Shown piece by piece: positions 51,801 through 57,135 of a stretch of DNA of 64,000 bases (positions are counted from its first letter, which is position 1; every line of letters begins with the position of its first letter). Position numbers and translations under genes: made by a program. The notes under the pieces were generated by a model that ran no database searches, had not been told where the DNA came from, and was given only the letters and a program-made list of their open reading frames with translations. Origin of the DNA: Calliopum simillimum (Eukaryota; Arthropoda; Insecta; Diptera; Lauxaniidae); NCBI GenBank assembly GCA_951812925.1, contig OX638369.1, forward strand, positions 45,069,061-45,133,060. The letters run 5' to 3'.

Positions 51801-54399
51801 GTCCAAAAGCAATAATATTCATACACGGAGACCTTTCATGGGATCAGGTGAGTTTTGATTAATAACTATCTCATAAAAGTATTGCTAAATACTTTAATTT
51901 ATTTCAGCTACAAATAATCATTTCTAAATCAACTACCGCTGATTTGCTCAAGATGTATTTCAAATTAGAAGAATTCTTTACGCAGCAGTTCAAATCATCA
52001 AAACGTGTGTTTTCTAGTCTTGAACCACGTTTACATGATCGTAGCGCCAGCATGAAACGCAGGGGACAGGTATTTCAACATCATCATAACATAATATAAC
52101 GAATTATAAAATTACAATATCCGTATATTACAGAATATGAAAAAGAAAATAAATGGTGATTGCTTGCCAAATGCTGCTGGCGGTGGTGTAACAGGTGATC
52201 CTAGTAACACAGATGCGCGTCATCATCGTCACTGGCAGAAACCTTTAGAACAAGCAATTGGCTTGGTTGTACCTACTTTGGTGACACGTTTGCCACGTAA
52301 TGGTAATGTTTTGGGCGGTACTGCAGAACTGCATGGCAATAACATATCTCTGGCGTGTTTCCATGGTATCAATTTTAAATCAAAATCATGGGCGCTTTTT
52401 AGCTTGAAATCGCCCTCGATTAATTTTGCTACAGAGGCATATCAATTGCAAGATACACATGAAGTATTCGTAACACAAACGTTGACATCATGTTTGGGTC
52501 AAGCTCCGGAAATGCAACAACAGCAGAATCATTCCATGGCTATAGTTAGCAGAATTTCAAGAAACATAATATTTCCACCACAATTTAAGACGCTCAATGA
52601 ATGGTTTCATTATGCGTTTGCCAATAGTGAAATCGACGGTAGGTGTAATAAACAAATAATTAAAGTATTTATCGGTTTAAAATTCGCTTTTGTTCTATTT
52701 CATAGCTGTTGATCGTTTTCCATTGCTTGAGCGCGATCGTGAAATCGCTACAAACTCAATAGAACGTACGCGTGCAACTGGTGGTGTAAGCAGTGGTGCA
52801 GTTAAATCGCAGGAACATAATCATAATCGTGAAGTCATATTTGCGTTACCAAGCCTACAATTACAATTTAAGACTGAACATAAGCAAGGAGCCGTTACGC
52901 CAGAACCTATGGGTAAATATTTTTAGTATCCCTTTGATTGGAAACACTTTATATCTTCAATTTTGTCAATAACGATTTTTTGGCGTTAGGTAATAAGTCC
53001 AATGAAATAACACCCAAAAACGAAATAGCGCCCAAAATATTTTCATATAAATTTCGACGATAATTATTTTGGAAATAGCCTTTGGGCTTTATTTTGTTAA
53101 AGATTTGGGCGTTATTCCGTTTTTAATTTGAGCGGTATTTCGGTTTCTTTAAATGAAATAAACCCCCAATTATTAAAATGAAATATCGCGCAGGTCATAT
53201 GAAATAATGCCTAAAATCAGAAACAAAACTACGCCTAAATTATTTTCATATAAATTTGGGCGATAATCATTTTGGAAATAACGCCCAAAATTTATTTATA
53301 TAAAAATAATTGGGGATATTTCGTTTTTGTGCGTTATTCCATATTGTTTAGGCAATATTTGATTTCAATATTTGGGCGTTAGACTACTGAACTCTGTGAA
53401 GATTGTATTATTCATTAATATACTAATTCATTTTAATTGGATTACATTATAGATTCTAAACCAGAGGTAATCTGTAGTTTTATCACTGAATTTGATGACC
53501 ACATTTTTGTTACGGTTGACGCCGATGCATTTTTCTTTTTACATGATTTAATAACGTCTTATGTCAAAGAAAAAGAGAAATTGGTAAGTGTAACAATTGA
53601 TTTTAAACTCATAAAATGTGTTTTTTTATTAAACTTGTTCGTTGTTTTATTACAGATTGGTGCTCAATCTGCGCGCGCTGCTTCACCAAATCTTTCTCAA
53701 AATGTCAAACATCACTTAAAGCCATATGTGACTGATGAAATACTCAAAGAGAAGAATCTGAACACTACGACGACAAATACTTCAAATACCAACAACACTG
53801 TCAATAATACAAGTACAATAAACACCATGACATCAAATCATCTATCTACCTCGGCATTAGATCCGAATGGTATAAATACACAATATGCAGCCGCTAAATT
53901 ATCACCAGCATCTAGCACTCATTCTACTGCTGCAAGTAGTGTTGATATCAAAGATTCAAATCCTCTTGAAGCTTCTATAGCAGCTTTGAATAAAGAAAAC
54001 AACGCTAATAGCACCACCACTGCAAACTCAACTTTGACATCAACCACCACAAATGCCACCGGCGGTGCCACCACCACTACAACTACAACAATTGATTTAG
54101 AATCATTTGTGCGCGATTTTCGTCACTTTGAATGTCAAACATGGCATTTGGAACCAACTGTACGTTTGCTCTCTTGGGCTGGCAAGTCCATTGAACCTTA
54201 TGGCATTGATTATATACTTAACAAACTAGGATTTAGTCATGCTCGCACGACAATACCTAAATGGTTGCAGCGTGGTTTTATGGATCCACTAGATAAGGTA
54301 CAAGCACTAATGATGTTGCAACTGTTATTTATGGTACGTGAAAATAAAAATGAATCGGCGACATCGGCAACAGCATCAAAAGTAAAGTCGTCGCACTAA
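7847..54399 (+). CDS. tweek: Tweek / BLTP1 bridge-like lipid transfer protein, 44 coding exons
   Basis: The orthologue of Drosophila tweek and human BLTP1 (KIAA1109). The family forms very long hydrophobic-groove bridges that move lipid at ER-plasma membrane contacts; fly tweek is known for synaptic vesicle recycling and phosphoinositide balance. I placed 44 exons by GT-AG sites, codon phase and family similarity. The phases close exactly over 15,519 nt, giving 5172 residues, close to the family's usual 5000. A membrane segment lies near residues 22-45, followed by conserved family stretches such as RIQDGY.IFRWWR and GTDFSYGPWADRQRD. No frameshift or premature stop was found. The first exon is least certain: TTTTTTTACAG at about 7921-7931 could be an acceptor for an upstream first exon. 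Exon groups are listed separately. Introns 10, 14, 32 and 33 are inflated by transposons; intron 15 hosts another gene. Confidence 0.93.
12836..13487. repeat. Intron 10 left part with GCCACGCCC-family repeat
   Basis: At about 13085-13315 the sequence carries the dispersed repeat order: GGGCGATGTCACGCCC, a CTCTCACAGCTGAACTG-like word, ATCGATTTTTATCAAATTCG, GGTATGGAGATAGGGTTAAC, AAGGAACGATAA, then GGCCGAATTTCGGTCACAAG. The same order of phrases recurs at 21260-21790. No coding capacity. Confidence 0.5.
13488..15238. mobile_element. 1.75-kb foldback transposon in tweek intron 10
   Basis: A near-perfect palindrome with arms of roughly 870 bp. The left arm starts ACACTAGTTTACA and contains CCCAGCGAATGCCGTTACTC; the right arm is the inverted copy ending TGTAAACTAGTGT. 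TTA immediately precedes CACTAG on the left (13486-13488) and follows CTAGTG on the right, giving a possible 3-bp target duplication. CACTA-type ends with a 3-bp target are a hallmark of CACTA/CMC DNA transposons, but the assignment rests only on these ends. A smaller palindrome occupies the axis. No transposase is seen; the open frames within are AT-rich noise. Confidence 0.75.
14313..14405. mobile_element. Small palindrome at the axis of the foldback
   Basis: TTTTAACCCTCTAAAACCCT at the left is mirrored by GGGTTTGAGAGGGTTAAAAT at the right, with GGGTCATTTTGACCC between. It occupies the symmetry centre of the 13488-15238 foldback. TTAACCCTY-ended short MITEs are common in insects; this is either one inserted into the spacer or the original loop. 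Confidence 0.55.
15316..16667 (+). CDS. tweek: tweek exons 11-14
   Basis: Exons: 15316-15529, 15590-15873, 15935-16052 and 16572-16667; residues about 1348-1585. Exon 11 begins with A and completes the AG left by exon 10 (an Arg codon). The encoded stretch is Ser/Thr/Pro-rich and probably a disordered loop between groove segments (inference). The 96-nt exon 14 is easily missed: it has acceptor CATAG, donor GTGAGT and phase 0 on both sides, and encodes NEDVRRIHGLATPIRKL followed by a short conserved-looking segment. Skipping it would keep the frame, so it may be a cassette exon. It is followed by the 5.7-kb intron 14. Confidence 0.85.
17179..17285. mobile_element. 107-bp palindromic MITE
   Basis: Left GGGGGTTATCGTGAATCAAG continuing ATTCCCGGGGAATTTTC, right its inverted copy. 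The arms of about 37 bp differ at almost no position. The spacer is about 33 bp. No coding capacity; the transcript would form a long hairpin. Confidence 0.7.
17838..18111. mobile_element. 274-bp MITE, GGGGCCGTTCACATATTACG ends
   Basis: Inverted ends GGGGCCGTTCACATATTACG/TAA on both sides. The inside has several further ACGTAAC/GTTACG words. TTT flanks both ends, a possible 3-bp target duplication. Elements with this look are widespread in insects. No coding capacity. Confidence 0.75.
18296..19054. mobile_element. 759-bp inverted-repeat element
   Basis: Left end CACGGCGTGCCTTAACCCGT, then TCTAAATCGAACGTCGTAGC and GTTTACTTATCGTTC; the right end is the inverted copy ending GGCACGCCGTG. The inverted repeats are about 80 bp. 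The centre is AT-rich without an open frame of note. Non-autonomous DNA transposon; family not recognised. Confidence 0.7.
19360..19640. repeat. tRNA-like (SINE-type) remnants
   Basis: GGGTTCAAATCC (about 19411-19422, plus strand) and, on the minus strand, GGGTTCGAATCTCAGTGC (about 19571-19588) match the pol III B-box. Upstream A-boxes are weak and no full cloverleaf folds, so these look like decayed tRNA-derived SINE heads rather than tRNA genes. Confidence 0.35.
20035..20636. mobile_element. 602-bp inverted-repeat element
   Basis: Left CAATTGAGGAGTGATTTTTC continuing AAAAGGGCGTAAAACCA; right the inverted copy ending AACTCCTCAATTG. Arms of about 38 bp with one or two mismatches. The phrase GGGCTTATTTCCAAA recurs within. 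No transposase. The phrase GCCTTTTTCTGGTT also flanks both ends on the plus strand. Confidence 0.6.
21250..21790. repeat. Diverged tandem units of the GCCACGCCC repeat
   Basis: Three successive units begin near 21271, 21365 and 21475 with GTGCCACGCC-type words, followed by AAATGGAAAAAACGCTCTCA, CTGCTTAACTACTGCATCGA, ATGGAGATAGGGTTAGC and AAGGAACGATAA. Non-coding. The same unit order appears in intron 10. Confidence 0.55.
22329..26728 (+). CDS. tweek: tweek exons 15-19
   Basis: Exons: 22329-22906, 24160-24298, 24357-24554, 25460-26469 and 26539-26728; residues about 1586-2290. Exon 15 carries the strongly conserved ISAMSSQEDVALVNLHQQVN and IDSPLLMASYLNHLSQV. Exon 15 ends in AG and exon 16 starts with A, so the codon and the family motif GLQRMIEASIPTIS close correctly. 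Exon 18 (1010 nt) includes a low-complexity TAATTTTTIVVDV stretch and a Gly/Lys-rich loop, probably flexible. Intron 15 holds an entire gene on the other strand. Intron 17 holds an AAATAACGCC repeat block. Confidence 0.88.
22945..22950 (-). terminator. Poly(A) signal of the nested antisense gene
   Basis: AATAAA on the minus strand, 48 bases after the TGA at 23000-22998. Cleavage would fall close to the tweek exon 15 donor at 22907. Confidence 0.5.
22998..24035 (-). CDS. Nested gene for a secreted acidic protein, unknown family
   Basis: Antisense inside tweek intron 15. Exons on the minus strand: 24035-23946, 23885-23722, 23659-23443 and 23153-22998, all GT-AG, in phase, about 208 residues. 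Residues 1-26 form a signal peptide (hydrophobic TTAACVLLILVSV, likely cut after NGA). The rest is Asp/Glu/Asn-rich (NGDDDNEPESDGN) with basic sites KREDS and VKRKQ that could be convertase cuts. No domain recognised; a secreted regulator or propeptide is possible. Exon 3 has a CAGCAG tandem acceptor (23659 or 23656). The exon 3-4 junction has two in-frame solutions: donor 23443 with acceptor 23153, or donor 23439 with an acceptor after GATGCAG inside exon 4. AATAAA follows at 22950-22945. Whether antisense transcription competes with tweek is untested. Confidence 0.75.
24600..24880. repeat. AAATAACGCCAAAA phrase array in tweek intron 17
   Basis: Many degenerate copies of GGAAATAACGCCAAAA and variants (AAACAAAGCCAAAA, AAATAAAGCCG, AAATAATGCCATA) at irregular spacing of about 20-40 bp. 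Non-coding. A related array occurs in intron 42. Confidence 0.55.
24881..25459. other. Rest of tweek intron 17
   Basis: AT-rich, no coding signal. A weak inverted pair around 25078-25145 (TGATATCCCGGAGAATTT and GAAATTGTCCGGAATTT) may be a decayed MITE. Confidence 0.35.
26826..26891. mobile_element. 66-bp hairpin MITE in intron 19
   Basis: CCTTATCATGAATGAAT at the left and its exact inverted copy ATTCATTCATGATAAGG at the right. The remainder of intron 19 (26892-27604) is AT-rich with no exon seen; the minus-strand frame at 27094-27279 shows no domain. Confidence 0.55.
27605..32540 (+). CDS. tweek: tweek exons 20-32
   Basis: Exons: 27605-27769, 27835-28096, 29114-29216, 29342-29451, 29509-29654, 29714-29879, 30704-31038, 31097-31229, 31290-31416, 31578-31705, 31778-32051, 32105-32247 and 32309-32540; residues about 2291-3064. 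Most are short exons with phases that alternate and close. Recognisable family text includes LLSKTLQEDPSCQLCYIMQK, TNSVNKFWLGPENQKEDLYF, GTFDSIRVDIVVSEAGDKK and VFGVAKIHKTRLLATLSGLK. Intron 23 (29452-29508) is only 57 nt, lacks a stop and is a multiple of three, so it could be retained without breaking the frame. Intron 25 (29880-30703) is plain AT-rich DNA. Intron 32 holds a deleted mariner. Confidence 0.88.
28097..29113. other. tweek intron 21, nothing recognised
   Basis: AT-rich with T runs and no repeat ends or exon seen. The frame at 28714-28986 is unsupported. Confidence 0.5.
32691..33402 (-). mobile_element. Internally deleted mariner transposon in tweek intron 32
   Basis: 712 bp flanked by TA (32689-32690 and 33403-33404). 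Inverted ends of about 120 bp begin CGTGGGCTGCTATATATATT and CGTAGGCTGCTATATATATT and share CTGGCCTA.GCAACACTAAT. On the minus strand, 33254-33027 encodes the N-terminal helix-turn-helix of a mariner transposase (SRQESIDELKSLYGDKAPFY, NVKNWFNEFNRGRRSLRDGR). A second piece, 33085-32849 in another frame, continues with ENIDAVRELIMQDRHVTYRE. The DDD catalytic part is absent, so it cannot make active transposase. The long inverted repeats are unusual for classic mariners. Confidence 0.85.
33405..33922. other. Rest of tweek intron 32
   Basis: A degenerate ATTGAATTCATT-like motif (TCATTGAATTCATT) repeats irregularly from about 33465 to 33740. No exon. Confidence 0.4.
33923..34478 (+). CDS. tweek: tweek exon 33
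   Basis: 556 nt, with acceptor TTCTTTTCAG and donor GTAAGG; residues about 3065-3250. It completes the CA left by exon 32 (a Gln codon) and ends in phase 0 after TTKIQ. The text TVVKVTIGKSQTLYSSLTKR and QARYRMNHV-like QAQYRMNHVSSTGVTG fits the family. The middle is rich in Gln, Asn and Lys, probably disordered. It is followed by the 12.2-kb intron 33. Confidence 0.88.
34479..35301. other. tweek intron 33, left part
   Basis: AT-rich intron sequence before the hAT target site. Between about 34830 and 35000 there are loose words resembling TGACTCAT/ATGAGTC and AATTACTC. No exon seen. Confidence 0.4.
35570..35982 (+). repeat. 5' LTR (413 bp)
   Basis: Starts TGTTGCGTGTGGGG, ends TTTATGGCAACA. 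Near its end it contains the short tandem CGAATGTTGAACGAAAGT twice. No good TATA or AATAAA on the plus strand was found. Confidence 0.88.
35983..38140 (+). other. Retrotransposon leader region
   Basis: About 2.2 kb without a coding frame. TGGCGCCCAA at 37254-37263 is complementary to the 3' end of tRNA-Lys (CTT) and looks like a primer-binding site, but it is 1271 bases from the LTR edge. Normally it would be adjacent. Confidence 0.5.
38141..39461 (+). pseudogene. Retrotransposon gag-like region, broken and capsid-less
   Basis: Two frames: 38141-38842 (233 residues, N-terminal, Ser/Pro-rich, probably matrix-like) and, shifted by one, about 38835-39461. The second includes a Gln-rich stretch and nucleocapsid zinc motifs: a perfect CX2CX4HX4C (CWNCKQNGHVYMDC) and a degenerate CYKC/CPNC pair. 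Between them I see no retroviral-type capsid text of the expected 200 or more residues, so an internal deletion near 38840 combined with a frame change is likely. GGGAAAC at 39389-39395 lies in the right phase for a -1 shift into the protease frame. Confidence 0.65.
39371..40159 (+). CDS. Retrotransposon aspartic protease region
   Basis: 262 codons in the -1 frame relative to the zinc-finger frame, overlapping it from 39371 to 39461. The retropepsin active site is LLDTGASVSILG. A single TAA at 40157-40159 ends the frame, and the reverse-transcriptase frame continues directly after it in the same phase. This suggests either a disabling point change or stop readthrough. Confidence 0.75.
   Translation: MPKLHYGKRGEERDSSGGNALQSKPRRESVNMNDDNLLLGEDRVDEPKEKNSIKILQAVKNFNIENNIIKRPFEIEPLEERIKNYYIVRDRIFNESLLSGMRVVSRKIRKARDNYAKRKRMRSLVSEAVSKASEIDPRPYAMINVKGIEIKGLLDTGASVSILGRNCRELLMKMEVAIEKFFSTVKTASGQKHTIIGKVKLPVTFNNKSKIIDFYLCPNLEQKAYLGIDFWRSFELALDVIGVEELDVEKIVNHFKNDKSDN
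40160..42820 (+). CDS. Retrotransposon Pol: reverse transcriptase, RNase H, integrase
   Basis: About 886 codons, intact. Reverse transcriptase: VTIVRKPGKNRLCLDARKLN, SSVDLKFAFWQ, VMPFGLCNAAQ and the catalytic YLDDLLI. RNase H: CDASDSGVGAVL, SVTEKECLA, TDHASLKWL and ENVVADTLSR. Integrase: an HHCC zinc site (H...HGG, CTIC), then D,D,E core segments IYIDFLGKY, VIHSDNGKQF and QSNAAERVNQ, and a C-terminal domain ending GVFHAKDLK. The protein copies the element's RNA and inserts the DNA. No start codon is needed if it is made as a fusion with the upstream frame. The long minus-strand frame at 41130-40654 is a shadow. Confidence 0.85.
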   Translation, partial: EEPEKHILSPEEQQRLDEVKKMFITFKEQGLGKTQMEKHSIQLIEGATPVKDRHYPVSPAVQDLIYAEVDKMLDLGVIEESESPWSNRVTIVRKPGKNRLCLDARKLNDRTIKDAYPLQNIDGILSRIDHTHYISSVDLKFAFWQLELDEKSRPYTAFTVPGRPLYQFAVMPFGLCNAAQRLCRLMDKVIPQRLKSNVFTYLDDLLIIAADFETHVKILGEVAECLKKANLTIGLQKSKFCFKELKYLGFLVGGGMLKTDPDKVTAIQRISLPKSPREVRSFLGTAGWYRRFIKNFASISAPLSDTLKKGTKFTLTPEAIEAFKSLKKSLTSAPVLKHADFSRRFWIQCDASDSGVGAVLFQKDNEENERPIAYFSQKLNPCQRNYSVTEKECLAAVLAIKRFRPYVEMMPFTVITDHASLKWLMSLKDLTGRLARWSLQLQSFDFQIEHRKGSENVVADTLSRFVDELDATDTQWLDMETTEFESPEYVEMVKAVEENQDKLPDLRIENGVLFKRTRFEQEDAEAKWKLWVPESLTSTLIEKAHCPETASHGGVVKTLHRLRQFYYWPKMTVQVANFIRNCTICKESKSTNKELRPRMGNEVITERPFQKIYIDFLGKYTRSKSGNSYIFIVVDHFSKFTLLKAMREATTAKVIEFLTREVFHKFGVPEVIHSDNGKQFISKDFCKMLELYKIKHLKTAFYAPQSNAAERVNQSILAAIRSYMQEDHRDWDLYLSEIECALRSSVHSATGVTPFFALFGHNMYTSGTDYKLARKLNSLSEPDLLIANNEDRISLIRDKMKENLHKAYVRGAKQYNKRSREIQFVPGQEIFKRNFPASDFKSNINAKFCKKFSKCRVVKPLGNNLYELENLAGKSIGVFHAKDLKQ
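42821..43590 (+). other. Retrotransposon 3' non-coding region
   Basis: Contains scattered TACCAC words, a run of about 20 A (43210-43229), the tRNA-Lys-like sequence at 43264-43332, and no polypurine tract next to the 3' LTR. Confidence 0.5.
43264..43332 (+). pseudogene. tRNA-Lys-derived sequence (not functional)
   Basis: GCCCGGCTAGCT at the start and GTTGGGC at the end pair as a 7-bp acceptor stem (two G-T pairs). TGAGA-CTCCTAA-TCTCA forms a perfect anticodon arm whose middle triplet is CCT instead of CTT. D and T arms are damaged and bases are missing relative to insect tRNA-Lys(CTT). There is no B-box of good quality, so this is a pseudogene or a captured tRNA. Confidence 0.6.
43591..44003 (+). 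repeat. 3' LTR (413 bp)
   Basis: By eye identical to the 5' LTR over the whole length, with the same TGTTGC...GCAACA edges and followed by the CAAT target copy. Confidence 0.88.
44574..46657. other. tweek intron 33, right part
   Basis: AT-rich. Between about 45300 and 45540 the words CAAATGTTT, CAAACGTTT and GTTAATTTC recur. One MITE lies at 45565-45750. No exon before 46658. Confidence 0.45.
45565..45750. mobile_element. 186-bp MITE, CCCAGTGTGCCAG ends
   Basis: Inverted ends of about 50 bp: CCCAGTGTGCCAGACGGTTC then ATATCTCCGCTTTT, mirrored at the right. ACTGATCCGTTTGCGGGAGA is also mirrored. Long enough to fold into one hairpin. The target duplication is unclear. Confidence 0.7.
46658..54399 (+). 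CDS. tweek: tweek exons 34-44, C-terminal part
   Basis: Exons: 46658-46744, 46827-47534, 47594-47716, 47782-48049, 48253-49897, 50659-51847, 51908-52069, 52134-52638, 52706-52912, 53453-53583 and 53656-54399; residues about 3251-5172. Conserved family stretches include LSITGCLADFNVYIFHPYGG (exons 38-39), SKSTTADLLKMYFKLEEFF, CQTWHLEPTVRLLSWAGKSI and PYGIDYILNKLGF near the end, matching the family's C-terminal (FSA_C-type) domain. Exon 44 also has Asn/Thr/Ser-rich low-complexity tracts that will vary in length. The frame closes at TAA 54397-54399. The 87-nt exon 34 lies alone after the transposon-laden intron and could be skipped in frame. Confidence 0.9.
48091..48206. mobile_element. 116-bp inverted-repeat sequence in intron 37
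   Basis: ATTCATCGTTATCAT at the left and ATGATAACGATGAAT at the right, with inner mirrored words (CAGTCGT and ACGACTG). Small MITE or hairpin just before exon 38. Confidence 0.5.
49898..50658. repeat. tweek intron 38 with about 125-bp diverged units
   Basis: From about 50130 to 50550 the intron repeats the order: a time-worn GGCGTGGCAC-like word, a pyrimidine-rich stretch, ACATATACCAAATCTCATTT, ATGTCCGTTAAATA and TTTCAGAGATAT. It starts with CTAGCAATTCCCAGTGTGCG, reminiscent of a widespread insect repeat head. Non-coding. Confidence 0.5.
52960..53395. repeat. GAAATAACGCCCAAAA phrase array in tweek intron 42
   Basis: Sense copies (GAAATAACGCCCAAAAT, GAAATAGCGCCCAAAAT) and inverted copies (TTTGGGCGTTATTCC, TTTGGGCGATAAT) are interleaved over about 430 bp. 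Non-coding. Same phrase as in intron 17. Confidence 0.6.
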
Positions 54400-54462
54400 A
54401 TTTTAATATAAAGTTTAAAGTCAACATTTTTATGTTACAAGGTTTATTTTAAATATGTATGC

Positions 54463-54749
54463 AATAAAATGGTGTAAGTTGCATTGTAAATTTGTTTTTC
54501 ATAAAGTGCATTATTAATTTGCAATGTATGTATATTTATTTATGTTTATGTAAGTAATATTTAAATATTTTCTAAACTGTAATACTTTGAGTATTATAAA
54601 GTTATGATAAACATTTTTTATAAGTTAGTCTTATTAGCAAAATATTGTACACATTTTTTTCTGTTATGCTTTTACAAAAAAAGTGTAGTAAATACATACA
54701 TATATATATAGTTGTCATTTTAAAATATACATAAATATTTAACAATAAA
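54463..54749 (+). terminator. tweek: tweek poly(A) signals
   Basis: AATAAA at 54463-54468 and 54744-54749, 64 and 345 bases after the stop codon, in AT-rich 3' UTR-like sequence. These allow short and long 3' UTRs. Confidence 0.6.
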
Positions 54750-54795
54750 CATTCTAATAAAATAATATTCTATAAAAATATATAAATAAATTTCT

Positions 54796-54865
54796 TCTTT
54801 TTTCTCCTGTAACTCCTAGGGGAGCATAGGTCTAAAATGAATTGAATCCATCCACTACGCTGATA
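54796..54865 (-). mobile_element. 3' tail fragment of the same LINE as at 11-464
   Basis: TCCTGTAACTCCTAGGGGAG then CATAGG closely resembles positions 29-60 of the window, in the same orientation. Only the end of the element remains. Confidence 0.5.
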
Positions 54866-56244
54866 TCAGTGATGTCGTTTCAAAAAAAATCTCGGTACTC
54901 ATTTTTAGATTTTTTGGGAGTATTTTGGGCTAATGGGGAGTACTATGCTAACATGTTCGTTTTTTAACCGTCTCACAGAATAAAATGATTTTTAATGACG
55001 GTATCAATTACAAGTTGTTTATTGTAGAAGTTTTTAACTGACAATATTGCAATATCACAAGCACAGCACAACCTTGGAATGAAATTTTGAACTTTCAAGT
55101 CTTGTCAATTGCCTTACGTTGCACAGTGCTGCGATAGAATGCATTTGCATAAAAAATTTTTGTTCAAATTTAAAATTTTTTTTATGCCATTCTACAGCAA
55201 ATTGGACTACCAATTAAGAAATCCCCTGAAAATTGTTGAAAACTAGTGTGATTTGTAAGTGTTACAGCTTGTCAAAGTCGAACTTTTTTTCGAAAAAAAA
55301 AACATTTAAGAAAATTTGCTAAGCGCAGAACTTTTTAAAAATAATTGCTGCTCCTAAACCTTAAAAGCAATTGTTATAAAATAAAATGCAGACAAAAGCC
55401 TTCATATCCATTTATTTTTAATATTTTTTGTATGCAAATTTTTTAAGCGTCGATGTTACAGTAGGGAAACTGATGCTATTGTGGTATAGGTAATCTTTTT
55501 TTGAAATTTACAAGAGAACCGTTAGATCAAATTCAGCGAAATTTTTTTATGTTAATCATTGAAGTTTTGACTACAGAACATTTTTCAATGTGTACAATTT
55601 CATTAAAAAAAGTTATTGAGCAAAATCTGAAAAAAGTCAAAAAAGCTGTTTTCAAAAAGTGTTACAAAACCCTAGGCTAACGATTTCAATGCGGCCCGCA
55701 CCGGCTAAGCAGCGGTCTCAGGGAGTTCTTAACCCGCCACATTGAAACAAAGGGGCTACAATAAATTTCATTTCCGACTTCCGCCGGAAACAAAATTATG
55801 AAAACTAAAATGCAAACTAAAATGCAAACTAACACTGTCAATTTACTTCATAATGTTCAATTTAAAAAAAAAAAAACTATAAAATCTTTTCACAAAACTG
55901 CTAAGCTCACTGGAAATAAGGAAATAGCTTGTACCTTCCTGAGCACCCGCCCATCCTGTGTCATTCTCATTATTTCTTAATGACACCCACGTATTATTAT
56001 TGCTTTAAACTCAAATCATCACTTACCCTTCAAAACCACAGCCCCTCCCAAAATTATGAAATTAGCACCGATTCATTTTCAATTAGTGATTCACAAAATT
56101 TTATTAAAATAAAGGATTTTGCCCATAATCACCCAAATTACTAAAAATACAGATTCGTTTTAAAATACAATTTCCCACTCATACGAAATCAATTAAATTT
56201 CAAAAAAAATAATTTCGCTAAAATTGCACAGAAAAAAAAATATC

Positions 56245-56430
56245 GGTCAATCCAACCGATTTCAACGATAGAAATTGCACCAACCCGCAGTAAAGGTTAA
56301 ATTGACTGTGCAGTCCAGTAAAATTACTGTAAAATAGTACTGTACAGTGGCTGTTAAAATGTTTAGGTACCGTGAAAACAGTTAATTTAACCTAGATTTT
56401 CGATAGAAATTGCACCAACCCGCAATTTCG
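56245..56430. repeat. Partial direct repeat with GATAGAAATTGCACCAACCC
   Basis: The phrase CGATAGAAATTGCACCAACC occurs at about 56267 and 56400 with similar flanks (CCGATTTCAA, CAGTAAAG). The surrounding 55250-57130 stretch holds no gene. A GC-rich patch at 55690-55790 (GCGGCCCGCACCGG, CCGACTTCCGCCGG) stands out from the AT-rich background and is not identified. Confidence 0.4.
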
Positions 56431-57135
56431 GTATTTGGACCGTTGAATTCTGTAAATTTACAGTTTGCTCGGTTTACAAAACACTCGAAGCAGTTACAGT
56501 AAAAATAACCTTCTAGAAAGGTCAGCTAACAATATAAACTGTTACAATACAGTTAAAACTGTTTTGCAACGGTTTAATAGTTAGCACCCCGGAAGGGCTG
56601 TAACTAGCCGTTTCCAAAAAGCCGTAGAAATTTTAGGAAACAACTTCTACGGCGGCACAATTTCAAATGGCAAATATCAGTACAACTCTAGCAAACTTAT
56701 GTTGATTTATTCTTAAACAATGTGAGAATTTTATGAACCTGTTAAAGACTCAACTCAAAATGTTATTCATATGAAAAAAAAAAAAATTTATGGAATACAA
56801 AATGTACAGTTGAATTCAACTGTAGAAAAGTAAAACTAATTCTGAAATTTTGAATTGTTGTTTTTGTTTCCTATAGAATATTGAAAAAACTACATAATAC
56901 AAAATTTATAGTTAATTTTACCGTCAGTTTTTTTTCTGTGCAGGCGCATACACAAAAGAACCTATAAAAATTGCCCGTTCTCTTTGTTGCACTTCTTTTT
57001 TTAAAAAATAAAAAAACTAGATTCACCAAAAAACTACCTTTTAATCTGAGCTGCTGCCTCCAAACTTTTATTTTTTCCACCACAGAAAACTGCTTCACAC
57101 TACATTCAAATAATTTATCAGTCACTATAACTGTA

